Below, piece after piece: positions 50,215 through 61,500 of a stretch of DNA of 64,000 nucleotides (positions are counted from its first letter, which is position 1; each line of letters opens with the position of its first letter). Origin of the DNA: Panorpa germanica (lineage: Eukaryota > Arthropoda > Insecta > Mecoptera > Panorpidae); assembly GCA_963678705.1 (NCBI GenBank), contig OY783208.1:17991486-18055485 (forward strand), read 5' to 3'. Made by a program: the position numbers and the translations under genes. The notes below the pieces were generated by a model that was not told where the DNA came from, did no database searches, and was given only the letters and a program-made list of their open reading frames with translations.

Positions 50215-50500
50215 TAATGGGCTTGTGTCCTATGTCTTAATTTCTATAAAAGTGTACTATATATTGATAAAGTGGGTTACTAGAACCTCAATTGTTCAAT
50301 TATTTGTTAATAACTCCTTATATGTTAAGAGATATGAACAATTAAAAAAATCATTTTGTCTCTTTAATTATTAAAGGGATTCAACGTTGTATACATTCCA
50401 AGTGCATGTGACATCACAATCCTTGTGTAAGGTTACCAACCTTACAGCTCATAAATCTCTGCTATATGTATTTATACATATCAAAATATATATTGATATT
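50215..50500 (-). mobile_element. Inverted-repeat element, copy 7 (truncated)
   Basis: It begins TAATGGGCTTGTGTCCTATG and follows the family for about 280 bp. Near 50490-50515 it switches into the upstream region of a gene 5-like unit (matching from about 47675). The junction is a duplication breakpoint inside the element. Confidence 0.65.
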
Positions 50501-51129
50501 ATTAGATATTTGATATTACACATAAATTATAAATTTGGAAAAAGATATTGTATTATAACAAAATAAAGTATAAGTCAGTCGGCGTAAGAATATTCAAGTT
50601 TGAAAATCCCGCTAAAACTATTTCAACATCCAGAAATGAATACTCCCTCCACGATTAATAACCTCATAAAATATTAAAAACCGAAATATGTTCATTTTGA
50701 CAACTTAAATACAAGGGTAAGGTCAAATAACTGTATTTGCAACTAATTTAATTAATATTTTGCTAAAATAAACGCTGATAAAAAGATTCTTGAGACGCTT
50801 GATAAAAGTTTCTAAGTTAATACATAATACCCTATTATATTTAAATGAATTTTAATTTTTATAAATAATTACTTTATATTGTAAGATACTAAAAGTTAGT
50901 GGTTCATTGAATTAAGTGGTTGAATCTTGCTTTTAATAGGAACTTTTTTTACTTAATGTTTTAGCATAAATTTCTTACAGAATAGTTTTTACATTAATTT
51001 GACTTAACTTCATTTATTTTTATTATGTCACAAAGTTTTGTTTCACTTTTTACTCTTTTCAAATTTATTTCTTTTAACAAAATTTTTTATTTTATAAATA
51101 ATTTATAAATTTAATTTTTTTGTTTTTAG

Positions 51130-51952
51130 TAAACTTCAAATTGTTCTACATATAATGGAGGATTGTAAATTAGAACAATTAAAGCTAGAAGTTTATGTGG
51201 GATTAACTGAACCAATAGACACGGAAAATTTAAACGGAGATATCAAAATAGAAATAGAAGAAGGACGAGTCGTCATAGAAGCAGCACTATGTGATGAAAC
51301 AAAAACTGAATTTAAAGAAGAACCAGAATATAGTACAGATGAAGCTACACATTTACCCCATGATGACTACTTTATTAAACTGGAAGTTCTTGAGCAACAA
51401 CTTCAAAGTGAAATTAATACGAACGTGAAGCCTTATACCTGTGATGTATGTAACAAATTGTTGGACACTAAGGGAGAAGTCAGAAAACATTTGCGTGTAC
51501 ATTCAGCAAAGAAACTACATTCTTCTAATACATGTAGTAAAATATTTGCTAATTCGTCATCTTCAAAACAACATAAAAACACACATTTAACGTTAAAACC
51601 ATTTTCTTGCGACGAATGTAGTAAAATGTTCAGTCGATCATATGATTTAAAACGACATAAAAACACACATTTAGGTGTGAAACCTTTTTCTTGCGACGAA
51701 TGCAGTAAAACTTTCAGTCTATCATCTACTTTAAAACGACATAAAAACACACATTTAGATGTAAAACCATTTTCTTGCGACGAATGCAGTAAAACTTTCA
51801 GTCTATCATCTACTTTAAAACGACATAAAAACACACATTTAGATGTAAAACCATTTTCTTGCGACGAATGCAGTAAAACGTTTAGTGGATCATCACAATT
51901 AAAACGACATAAAAAAACACATTTAGTTGTAGAACCATTGGTTAAATTATAA
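51130..51952 (+). CDS. C2H2 zinc-finger protein, gene 6 (6 fingers, open)
   Basis: The acceptor TTGTTTTTAG ends at 51129, and the ATG is at 51155 in the conserved context, giving 265 residues. The N-terminal domain is nearly the same as in gene 5. Six fingers follow. Finger 2 lacks its first Cys (HSSNTC), a change shared with gene 5, and probably does not bind zinc; fingers 4 and 5 are identical in sequence, a fresh finger duplication. Linkers are LDVKPF/LGVKPF/LTLKPF and the tail is EPLVKL. So the 5' half is gene 5-like, while the 3' tail and 3' flank are gene 1/3-like, which suggests a recombinant. It is likely a nuclear DNA-binding protein. Confidence 0.83.
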
Positions 51953-53133
51953 CCAAGTCTCTTATGATGTGCGTTTTACTCCATGATAGAACCGTATTTG
52001 AATTTTACATTCATGGTTCCTGATTATGCTGGCTCTATAATAATAGGTAATTCTCTTTATTTTAAATATATTCATAAGTTGTAAATTATGAATTTTTGAA
52101 TTATGAATTATGTATTTGTAAATGTATTTATGCTATTTAAGTGCTAATAACTTTCAAAAGTTGATGCACTAAAAATAAATATTAAAAAAATAATAATAGC
52201 AATAGGAAATGTTTTCCTGCTAAAGCAATACGTTTATGCAGTATCAATCAATTTTATCAGCATTAAACCGCTTTATATCTCGACGTGGAAAACCTACAAC
52301 CATATTGTTAAGTACACAATCTTAAAAAAATTAAAATATTAATAATAATAATACTAAGTTTAACTTTAAAAAATCAATACAATTTTATGTTTCAAAATTA
52401 GCTAAAATCTAATTCATTTTTCATATATGTTCTCTGTGTTCCGAATTTTTTTCATAAATAAATAATTCTATTTATTTTACCATTTCGATTTCGTTGACTG
52501 ATGTTATATTATTGAAGGATTTGGTTTGAGATTAAAAATTAGGAAACAAAAGCAAGATTTATAAGAAATGACCAAAGGAAAATGCTGAAGTAAAGATATG
52601 AGTTTTAGAAGTCTGATAGTAGAGACTTATCATCATGTTTTGATTGTATCACCCGGCGTTGTCCGTATGTTTAATTTAGTTAATAAGTGTGTAATGTGAT
52701 TCTATGTCGTAACAATTATAGTTATATACAAATTACTTATAAGTATAAAGTCTTAAAGAAATAATTTTATATTCAATAAGAATAACAAATGCTGCTAATG
52801 TCTAAGCAAAATATTCATTTAAAAATATAATAAATATTAAGTTAAACCTGCGTATTTTCTTGTATTTTAGTCTAGTCTATACAAACCGTATTCTGCGGTG
52901 TTTTAAAGTGAATTAAAAATCAACGTAAATAATTATATTAATTTTACCAATACGAGTTGTTGTTCCTGGAGGTTGAATCAAGGACCCTTTTTCGTTTAGT
53001 TGTAACATTCATTGATATTTGAGGTGTACGTCTTGAAATTAATCTTAAGTTGTGGTGACAACAGTTCGTAACACATTCAGTTGTAAATTCAATAAATAAT
53101 AATCATAGTAGGTCAAGTGATCGTCTTTTATAA
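51953..53133 (+). repeat. Downstream segmental-duplication block (copy 4, truncated)
   Basis: It follows 2660-3815 closely and stops at TAAAATCAT, next to an AT-rich palindrome. It is the last trace of the duplicated zinc-finger unit in the window. Confidence 0.75.
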
Positions 53134-53232
53134 AATCATATAAATTTTATAATATTTTATAATATATAATATATATTATATAATATATAATTATATAATA
53201 TATAATATAATATAATATAAAATTTTATAAAA
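53134..53232. repeat. AT-only palindromic tract
   Basis: About 100 bases are almost purely A and T. They can fold back on themselves (ATAAATTTTATAAT at the left, ATAAAATTTTATAAAATAT at the right, TATAATATATAAT units between). The tract marks the edge of the segmental duplication. Confidence 0.8.
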
Positions 53233-56200
53233 TATAGTACACTTTTATAGAAATTCTTCAAGGACATCAAATTCTTTTAAAAAGTGGAGAATTTCGCTGT
53301 TAAAATATTTATACATGTAGTATGGGTAACATGCGTTCCAGGCGTAATTAGTGTTATATAGGTTTTCTATTCTTATCAATGTTAACACCCTTTCTGCGCT
53401 ATATATTTCTAATGAAATCACTTGCTGACATATATTCTATTAGTTTCATTACCAAATAAGATTAGTTAACAACCTTTTAGACGCCATCTTCAATACTTTC
53501 AGATGTTGTCAGGCATCAATATCTTTCAATTTGAAAAGTGACAGTTCTATATAAAATTCTCACTTAAAAAATGTCGTCTATCTGACGAACTAGTTAATAT
53601 GTGCATAAAAACAACGGTACTTACCATTTTAAAATTAATTATAAATTAGAAAATACTTTAATAATAAATAAAACTAATAAATAATCATAATAATAACTAA
53701 TTTAGAATTTACATATAAAAACTATAATTACTACTATGAAAATGTCAGAAACCTACCTCGACATATCGAGTACAACAATTGTAAATTAAACTGTTTTGAT
53801 TGGTTGGATTATAAGGTTAAATAACTCACTATTAGAATCGTTCTGGATGTCGTTCATAGATGGCGATAGTTTGTATATGGTTTGATTGTCTTTTTATTAA
53901 GCATATATTCGATAATGTTTTTTGACGACACAGTTAATATATAATTATTTCTATAATTACTACATGATAAAATAACATTTAAATAATACTTTGTAATATA
54001 ATTTTCATAAATAAATATCAAGAAATGAGCCATTGACAAAAGTTTCATATAGGTGTCCCTCATAACTCTTCACTGGATTATTTGAAATCAAAAAACCAAA
54101 ATGATTTCATTAGTTGATAAGTTTCTGCAGGACACCCTGTTAAGTAACTCGACAGCGTTACCTACTATTTATGTAAAGAAAGAGTGTGCAAAATTTCATT
54201 GCGGATCGGTGCAGTAGATTTTGAGCTAGAAAGGACACGCAACTCTGATAAAGCTAAGTGTGAGAAAAACGCGTTTAAAAGTTTTAAAGAAAGACGAAAC
54301 CAGACCAGAGAGGTGAAGACTTAAAAGTCTATATCTCCGACAGTTTTACTCCAATCGACTTCTAATTTTCACATAATAAACTTAATATGTTGTACAATAA
54401 TATAAATATAAAAAAAATAATGAAAAAAAGTGGAAACCTCGAGATATTAAAATCTACTCTTATAATTATCGTAAAACAATTTGTAGTGAAGTTAACAAAT
54501 TGAAAGGGACAGCATCTTACGTCCCCTTAAATATAAGATGTTGGAAAGAGAAAGAATTTGATGTATGAATATACCTACAGCCCCTGAAGGTTATGCAACT
54601 TATATAACTCGATAATCAATTATACGTGATGCAAACTTACAATACTTTTGACAAATTCATTTAAATAAAATAAAAGTGAGGTTATGACAGTGACTTGTTT
54701 ACTATAACATAAATACTTGATAAAAATTGTTAATGATGGGAAATAAACGTTCTGAGCATTGCAGGTTATTTTTTAATGTCAAAATCGTCAACGCATAATC
54801 GAAGCAAATATTCGAACCCGAGCCCACAACCTCATCGAGTATATATTTGATTTGCAGCAAACTTCAAATCGTCTAAAGTCACGGCTACGACCTCAGAAAC
54901 TCGAGGAAGTTTCATCACTTCATAAATTCTACTTCAAGAATAATGTTAAGGTTGATTACACATTCCAGGACGAATCTCTTAACTCGTGTTGAAGAGAGAT
55001 GGACTGGAAAGGGGGGGGGGGGTCGTTATTTAAGCTAGTATATTGATCGCATTCAAGGAAACGGTTTGATGAAGAATATTAAACCGAACATAAATTTCTA
55101 CTAAGTTTATTATGAAAAACATTTAACAGTTAGACATCTAGCGGTAGGAAATAAAAGGACTGTAAAAATGCACTATTCAAATTTGACAGGTCCGAATTCG
55201 TTTATACTTTATCTGATTTAAATAACAACGAAAACTATCTCTATACTTTTATATTAACATATTTCGTAAACTTCCTAATTAATAATAAGAAAAATAGAAA
55301 TATATCTAAATTTAACAGCAAAGAAGCAAACCAAAAACTAATTCAAAGATTTGTTAAAGTAAACTAATCATTAAACTAGTTTAATGATTAGGAAAGCTTG
55401 TAAATAGCTAAAAACATAATGTACAAAAATGTAATTGTTTGACAGTTTGTTAAGAATAAGAGTGTAAACAATGTTAAATATCTAAAATGTAAATGATACG
55501 TTTATATATTTCTCCAATAGATGGCAGTCATTATCATTCTTAGCTGTCAACAATATATATTTACTGATAACAATAGTTATTATTAAAAGAATACTATAAT
55601 TTGTTTAAATACCATTGTTAGTTCACTAGAACAGTTATATTTGTTAGTAATAACACATATTTAACCAATTTAATAAAGCTAGATCCTTGCAAATAGATAT
55701 TTTATTTAAGAAATGACATATACTAGTTTTTAGACAAAGTATATGTGTGAACTTAAGCTTATTGAACACAAATTGCAAAATATAATCATTTGTTAAGTAT
55801 TACAATTTACTTTTTAAAGTTATAATACATATACATCTTTAATGCAATGATTATTTGTTACATAAACATCAGATTGTATTACTAAATGAATGATTAATTT
55901 TTTGAAGAAATCTATAAACAAAAACCCGCTGATGAATTAAGTATGATATAAAAACAAATTGTAAATACCTACTCTACATATCCCTGAGATATGAATACCT
56001 AGTATCATAGAACGAATAAATTAGTATCACGTCATTTAGAACACTCTTACTCCGTCAGATTTATTATATCTCATAGTTTTCATTAGTTAAAACAAATTAA
56101 TTAAAAAGAGACAGAGAATATTAAATTAATTGCCTCGCTTTCCTTGTCTCTCTTAAACCTTACATACAATGGTATTTAATTGAAGGTACACTGTTAAAAA

Positions 56201-56507
56201 TAGTATACAATGTAAAAGAAATTAATAATATTACATTTTAGTTTTTGATTTCACCTATTGGTTGTGAACCATACTAAACAATATTGATAAAGTAGGTTAT
56301 CAGGGATCAAATAATTTGTTAATTCAAATATTATGTCTTGATGTTATAGAGATAGACACTTCAAATAATCAGCTGATAATTAAAAACAAATCTTAGAAGT
56401 AAATAACGCGAGTTTATAGATATCATTGCGCCTGAATGTAATGCAACTCAAGTCACACTACAAATAGAACACTTAGGAATCAAATTTGCCGCGTTACAAA
56501 CATAGAC
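53233..56507. other. Intergenic DNA, mostly single-copy
   Basis: No supported gene. A run of 12 G lies at 55011-55022. About 60 bases near 54722-54785 (TTGTTAATGATGGG, then GAGCATTGCAGGTTAT) recur near 56968-57035. The 69-codon frame at 53854-54063 on the minus strand has no recognisable features. Confidence 0.5.
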
Positions 56508-56965
56508 AATGGGCTTGTGTTCTCATTTTTAGTGGTCCATTTCTCAATTATTGATTGAAATTGATGTTAATAAATGTGTATCGACGTGTCTATTTTATTA
56601 AATATCTAAATGTTGACGGAGATATAGCAATTAAAAGTTTGAATTGTAGTTTTAGCGCTAGAAATGGTCGGCCATGTTTGTATGACGTGAAATGCATTTC
56701 ATACGTCAGTTATTTGTTGATTAGGTCAGTGCTGTGGTAATGTTTTGTAGCTCTTGGTAGTCGAAATAATCAAGTCAAGTCAAAGAAAAATAAGTTTTTA
56801 TTAAATTTAACCCTGTTACGGCAGACTTAATATTAAAATTTTAATGATCCTTGAAATAGCTGTAAATAATATTTGATATTTTGGTATATAAATACATATA
56901 GCAGAGATTTATGAGCTGTAAGGTTGGCAGCGGTTGTGACGTCACATGCATTTAGAATGTGTACA
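56508..56965 (+). mobile_element. Inverted-repeat element, copy 8 (truncated right end)
   Basis: It starts AATGGGCTTGTGTTCTCA and matches the family through TTGACGGAGATATAGC and AAGGTTGGCAGC. It ends near 56965 in sequence repeated at 54720. It is the only copy of this family outside the zinc-finger cluster that keeps a terminal repeat. Confidence 0.6.
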
Positions 56966-58436
56966 AAAATTGTTAATGATGGGTAATAAACGTTCTGATA
57001 CGTTCACACTGAGCATTGTAGGTTATGTTTTAATGTCCGAACATGCCCGAAGCTACTTCGGACGCTTTGATGTGTTTTATTTTATCTCTTTACTTATGAC
57101 AGATGTTTTAGGGATCTTCTTTTCAGCGTCAGCTGTTTGTGCTGTTAAGGGCATGTCTTTCATCATCAAGATAATTCATTTGTTGGCAGACCAAGGTTAC
57201 TAACAAATTTCTAATATTATGAACGTTGCGAACAAAGATAAATAAACAAAATTAAGCATCAAAAGATGCTTTAAAATTATGCGGGAACACAGACATTCAG
57301 CGCTTTCTAAATTAAGATATTTACAAAAATATAAGCGCTAAAAATAAGATTTTCTGCATTTCTTGAGATGAAAGAAGATTATAATAGCAACCTGTCCTAA
57401 ATTCATGGACAACTTTTTCTAAATTTTTGACGCTGTTATGTTCTAAAATAAAAACCTGCTTCATTACATTTTAAATTTCTACGCCATTCTAACTTTATGC
57501 GACCTTTTGATAAGTCAACAAAATATATTATTCATTTTAATTTGAATTTTAACTTAAGTTTTGACTTATTTCTTGAAACATATTTTTCATTTTTGTCTTA
57601 GTTATATAATTAAGTCGGAATTTAACAAATTTTTGTAAGAGGGTCATATCACTCAACAATTGGTATTTATTACGCGTTTACTTATTCCTACTCCGGCTCT
57701 GCGAGTTCTGTCACAAAACACACAATTATTCGTTTCCATGTTACAACATTTTCTCCGCGGCAGTTCAGGAATATGAATCCGTTAAATATTCAAACTTTTA
57801 TCAAATTGCAACAAATTTATTAAACTGAAAATAAGACATTATACTTAAACTAGTAAAATATTTTAGAACTTTTGCTGTAATTAAGGTAGTTGTGCCGCAA
57901 CACTAACTTCTATATCTGTCCTACTCTTTCTAATACACGTTCTATATTTAAGTTAACTTTTTTACGGTAATGTTATGTCAGATTACATTAAGAAAAAAAA
58001 TTCGTTTGACATAAATTTACGTTTTTTATCGTTAATTAAACTTTTTATTTATTTTACATTTATTTATTGAAAGTGTAACAATATTATGTTAAAAGCTAAT
58101 ATCTGCTGGAAGTCGATTTGTGACCTTTTACCTTCGAGTAAGATATTTAAGAGGAAGAATCGGGTACACGAGTTGGACATGGCGCCACTCAAAAAACGCT
58201 GTTGTGCCGTTGACAACAAATTGACCGTCCACTGATCACGTGATTCGGCGATGATCTCAATTCTGTAAACTGTTGCTCAATTCTTTAATCATTTATTTCT
58301 TAATTTCCCTAATTTCTATACTAACAAACATTCTGTTCTTATCACTCTGACGTTATCCGCGTGACCTCTCACCTTGTTTACGCGAATATTTGCAGTTTGA
58401 ACCAGTTTATCATCCGTCAATTCGACTATAAGATGC
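56966..58436. other. Intergenic DNA upstream of the sushi/fibrinogen gene
   Basis: No supported gene. The 85-codon frame ending at 57203 overlaps the element remnant and lacks features. The last few hundred bases are richer in G and C than the rest (for example 58170-58260), as expected near a promoter. Confidence 0.45.
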
Positions 58437-58442
58437 CTGGAC
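58437..58442 (+). promoter_or_regulatory. Candidate TATA element (TATAAG)
   Basis: It sits 75 bp upstream of the ATG at 58517, at a spacing that would allow a short 5' UTR starting near 58470. There is no experimental evidence; TATA-like words are common in AT-rich DNA, although this one is in a more GC-balanced stretch. Confidence 0.3.
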
Positions 58443-58516
58443 CAACTGGCCTAACGACAATTACAAGTGAACGCGATAAAGTGAAAGACAAAATAATCTA
58501 GTACAGAAAAACCAAA

Positions 58517-61500
58517 ATGTTGAAATTTTTTATAATATTAGTGTGGTGCCAGACAGGGATGCAGTCAGGTAAGTTCTAATTTTTGTTTTTATTTTTACAA
58601 TCGATATTCTTAAACACCAGTAAATCTATGAATTATATTTTTTCAGAGCAATTTAAAGTAAAATAAATAACCAAAAAGAAGAAGAAGAACAACCCGTAGT
58701 ACGCAATTTAGAAATAAAAGTTATTTAACTAAATCCGCTAAACACAAAGTGTCTTAAACATTAACAATATAAGCTTAAATTTAGGTAACATTTTACTTAA
58801 ACGAAACTTGGTAATATTTAAGTTTGTTTTTCTGATTGCAAAGGCACGAAACGTCATTTCATGATTTTAATAATCCACCAATAAATGTTTCATCATTCGT
58901 GTAGCAATAAACAAGTCAATTGAACATTAAATTTGAATAACATTTTCTACATAAAACGTAATTTTTAAAAATGTGCAAATAATTTAAATGGGTTACAAAA
59001 ATTTTTGTTAATTATTCGATATAGCTGCCACTTTTGTTTTTCACTTTGTAAAAAAACTGCTGCATTTTTGTATGTTTCATTATGCTTATTGTATTCTCAA
59101 AACATGTCAAAATCACTACGTAATATTTATTTTACCACTTTTTATTAAGAAATAGAAGATATTGAGAGTTAAAGTTGACCAAAAAATGTGATATTTGACA
59201 TTTTACACATAATTTCGTTAATATTGGCCAGTGTAATACTTACTTCCCAAGATTCAAAGCAACTATAAAAATATGTGATGGGTTTGAATATATGATAAAA
59301 TAAATTTACAAATGGTTTAAATGGTTAAAAAGCGCGGTGCTTTTAAATACTTAATTTTACATGTTTCTAATTTAGTAATTATATAGATGTAGAGCGCCGC
59401 GCTTTTTTTTTATACCAAAATCGTCTTTTCTTATAACAAAATTTTTTTTCTCACTTTAAATCTCTTTAAATACATATAATTTATATATTATTAGTATATA
59501 TATTATATATACATATATTACTTTTACTATTAAGTTTTCTTGTAAGGAAAAAGTAATGAGCGACAAGAATTTAGCAGTTATTAAAGGGAGACAGAAGAGT
59601 CCATTTTCTCATTGTTGATGCTTTGACAAAATGACGATAAATGAAATAAATGAAAACATATATATTTCAAAATATCATATTTTCTCTTAAAATTGTCTTC
59701 TTTCATAAAATATACAGCCAGTATATAAATTATTACATTTTTAAACCATATGGTACGAATCCTAGTGAAATGATTTGGTTTGAATCTAAATAAGCCAGTA
59801 TTATGCAAAAAATCTGTCAATTGATACACATAAATGTGGTGACATAACCTCAATTTTGAAATTTTTACTTTAACCCTCAATATCTTCTATTTCTTGATAA
59901 AAAGTGGTAAAATAAATATTACGTAGTGATTTTGTAATGTTTTGAGAATACAATAAGCATAATAAAACATACAAAAAAGGAGTAGAAAACTCTTACAAAG
60001 TGAAAAACAAAAGTGGCAGCTATATCGAATAATTAAACATTAACTTTCTAATTGTTTGGAAAGCTAAACTTTTAATTGTTTAACTTCATAATTGTTTTCT
60101 GTTTAAAATTAATTAAATGTCACAATTACTACATTGATGATTACGTTTATTAGATATCAATTTTATTTACTTTAGTTTTTTAGTTTTAAAATGTTAAATA
60201 TTCTGTTCTTACACAAAGAAATCTTTTAGCCTTGTCTCTGGTCGTTGTACTCAACTTCTGTGTGTACAAGTTGCATTTTTTTTTTCAGTTTCTTGCAACG
60301 TTCAACATACCTCCGGCTCTCTTCCTCAGTATTATTCGTAAGTACCATGAAGTGAGATAAAACTCTCACTCAATTTATTATATCATTAACAACTTGTTCC
60401 AGTAGTATTTTGTGCTTCCAAATTGATTATTTGCACCAGACTTTAATTGCTTAATAACCAAGCATTGAGAATTGAAATAAATTAAACTTCTTGCTACACT
60501 GCAACTAACTTTAATCCAGAAAAATTCATTTAACTTGCAGAAGCTGTACTTTGCCAGAATTCCCAAAGAACGGACGTTACACAGTTCTGGGGGCCCCCGC
60601 TGACACACATCCTGGAGCACTTGTACCCATTTCAACAGTAATTCAGTACAACTGTGACGTCGGCTACGTATCATATTCACATTCCATGGCTGTTTGCATT
60701 GATGGCACATGGGACACGCAATTTACAAAATGCCAGAGTAAGTTAATGCCCTAAAAGGAAAAGAACAAATTTGTTGGGACTAAAACTACTTTATTTCAAT
60801 ATATTCCAGGAACGGCAACATGTCCCTTGCCAACAAATACAGCGCATGGAAGCTATGTACTCTCAGGTTGTGGTTGCCCTTTGGTTCAGGGCACAGAAGT
60901 TCCTAATTGGTCCACAGCCATTTATTCCTGTGACGCAACTTTTGAGATCGTAGGAAATAAAACAGCTCTATGTTATAACGGATTATGGACCACAGAGCCT
61001 CCTCAGTGCCAAAGTAGGTAACTCCCGAGGACCACTACCAGCAGAGAATCTGTTCTGGCCTCGTGTTAAACTTTCCAACATGCAAATCTCATCTAACTAC
61101 CTAGTGCAGGCAATTACCCAATTCTTTACACTTTTAATAAAAACGAATATTTTTAACAGAAACTACCGCCTGCGTTGTTCCGGATGCACCTGCAAAGGGC
61201 AGCTACTCGATCCTTGGCTCTCAGGATGCTCCAGTTGCAGGATCAACGGTTAAGGAAAATCAAGTTTTGCTCTATGATTGTCCTGCACCAAATATCTTGC
61301 AAGGAGGACCCGTCATCTACTGCAGAAATGAGAATTGGCTGCCAGAGATTCCCAGTTGCATAAGTGAGTTAAAAACAACTTGGAATTCGTAATAATTTGT
61401 TTGTGACAAGTAGTCAACCTAAATTGTTTGCAATGTACTTTTATTGAAGGTTTATGAACATTTCTCTTCATTTTCAGGCAACAAACCCTGCAGTTCCAGT

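Noticed and set aside
56946-57203. 85-codon frame with hydrophobic segments
   Set aside because: It begins within a transposon remnant, has no splice or promoter signals, and its hydrophobic runs are typical of AT-rich random frames.
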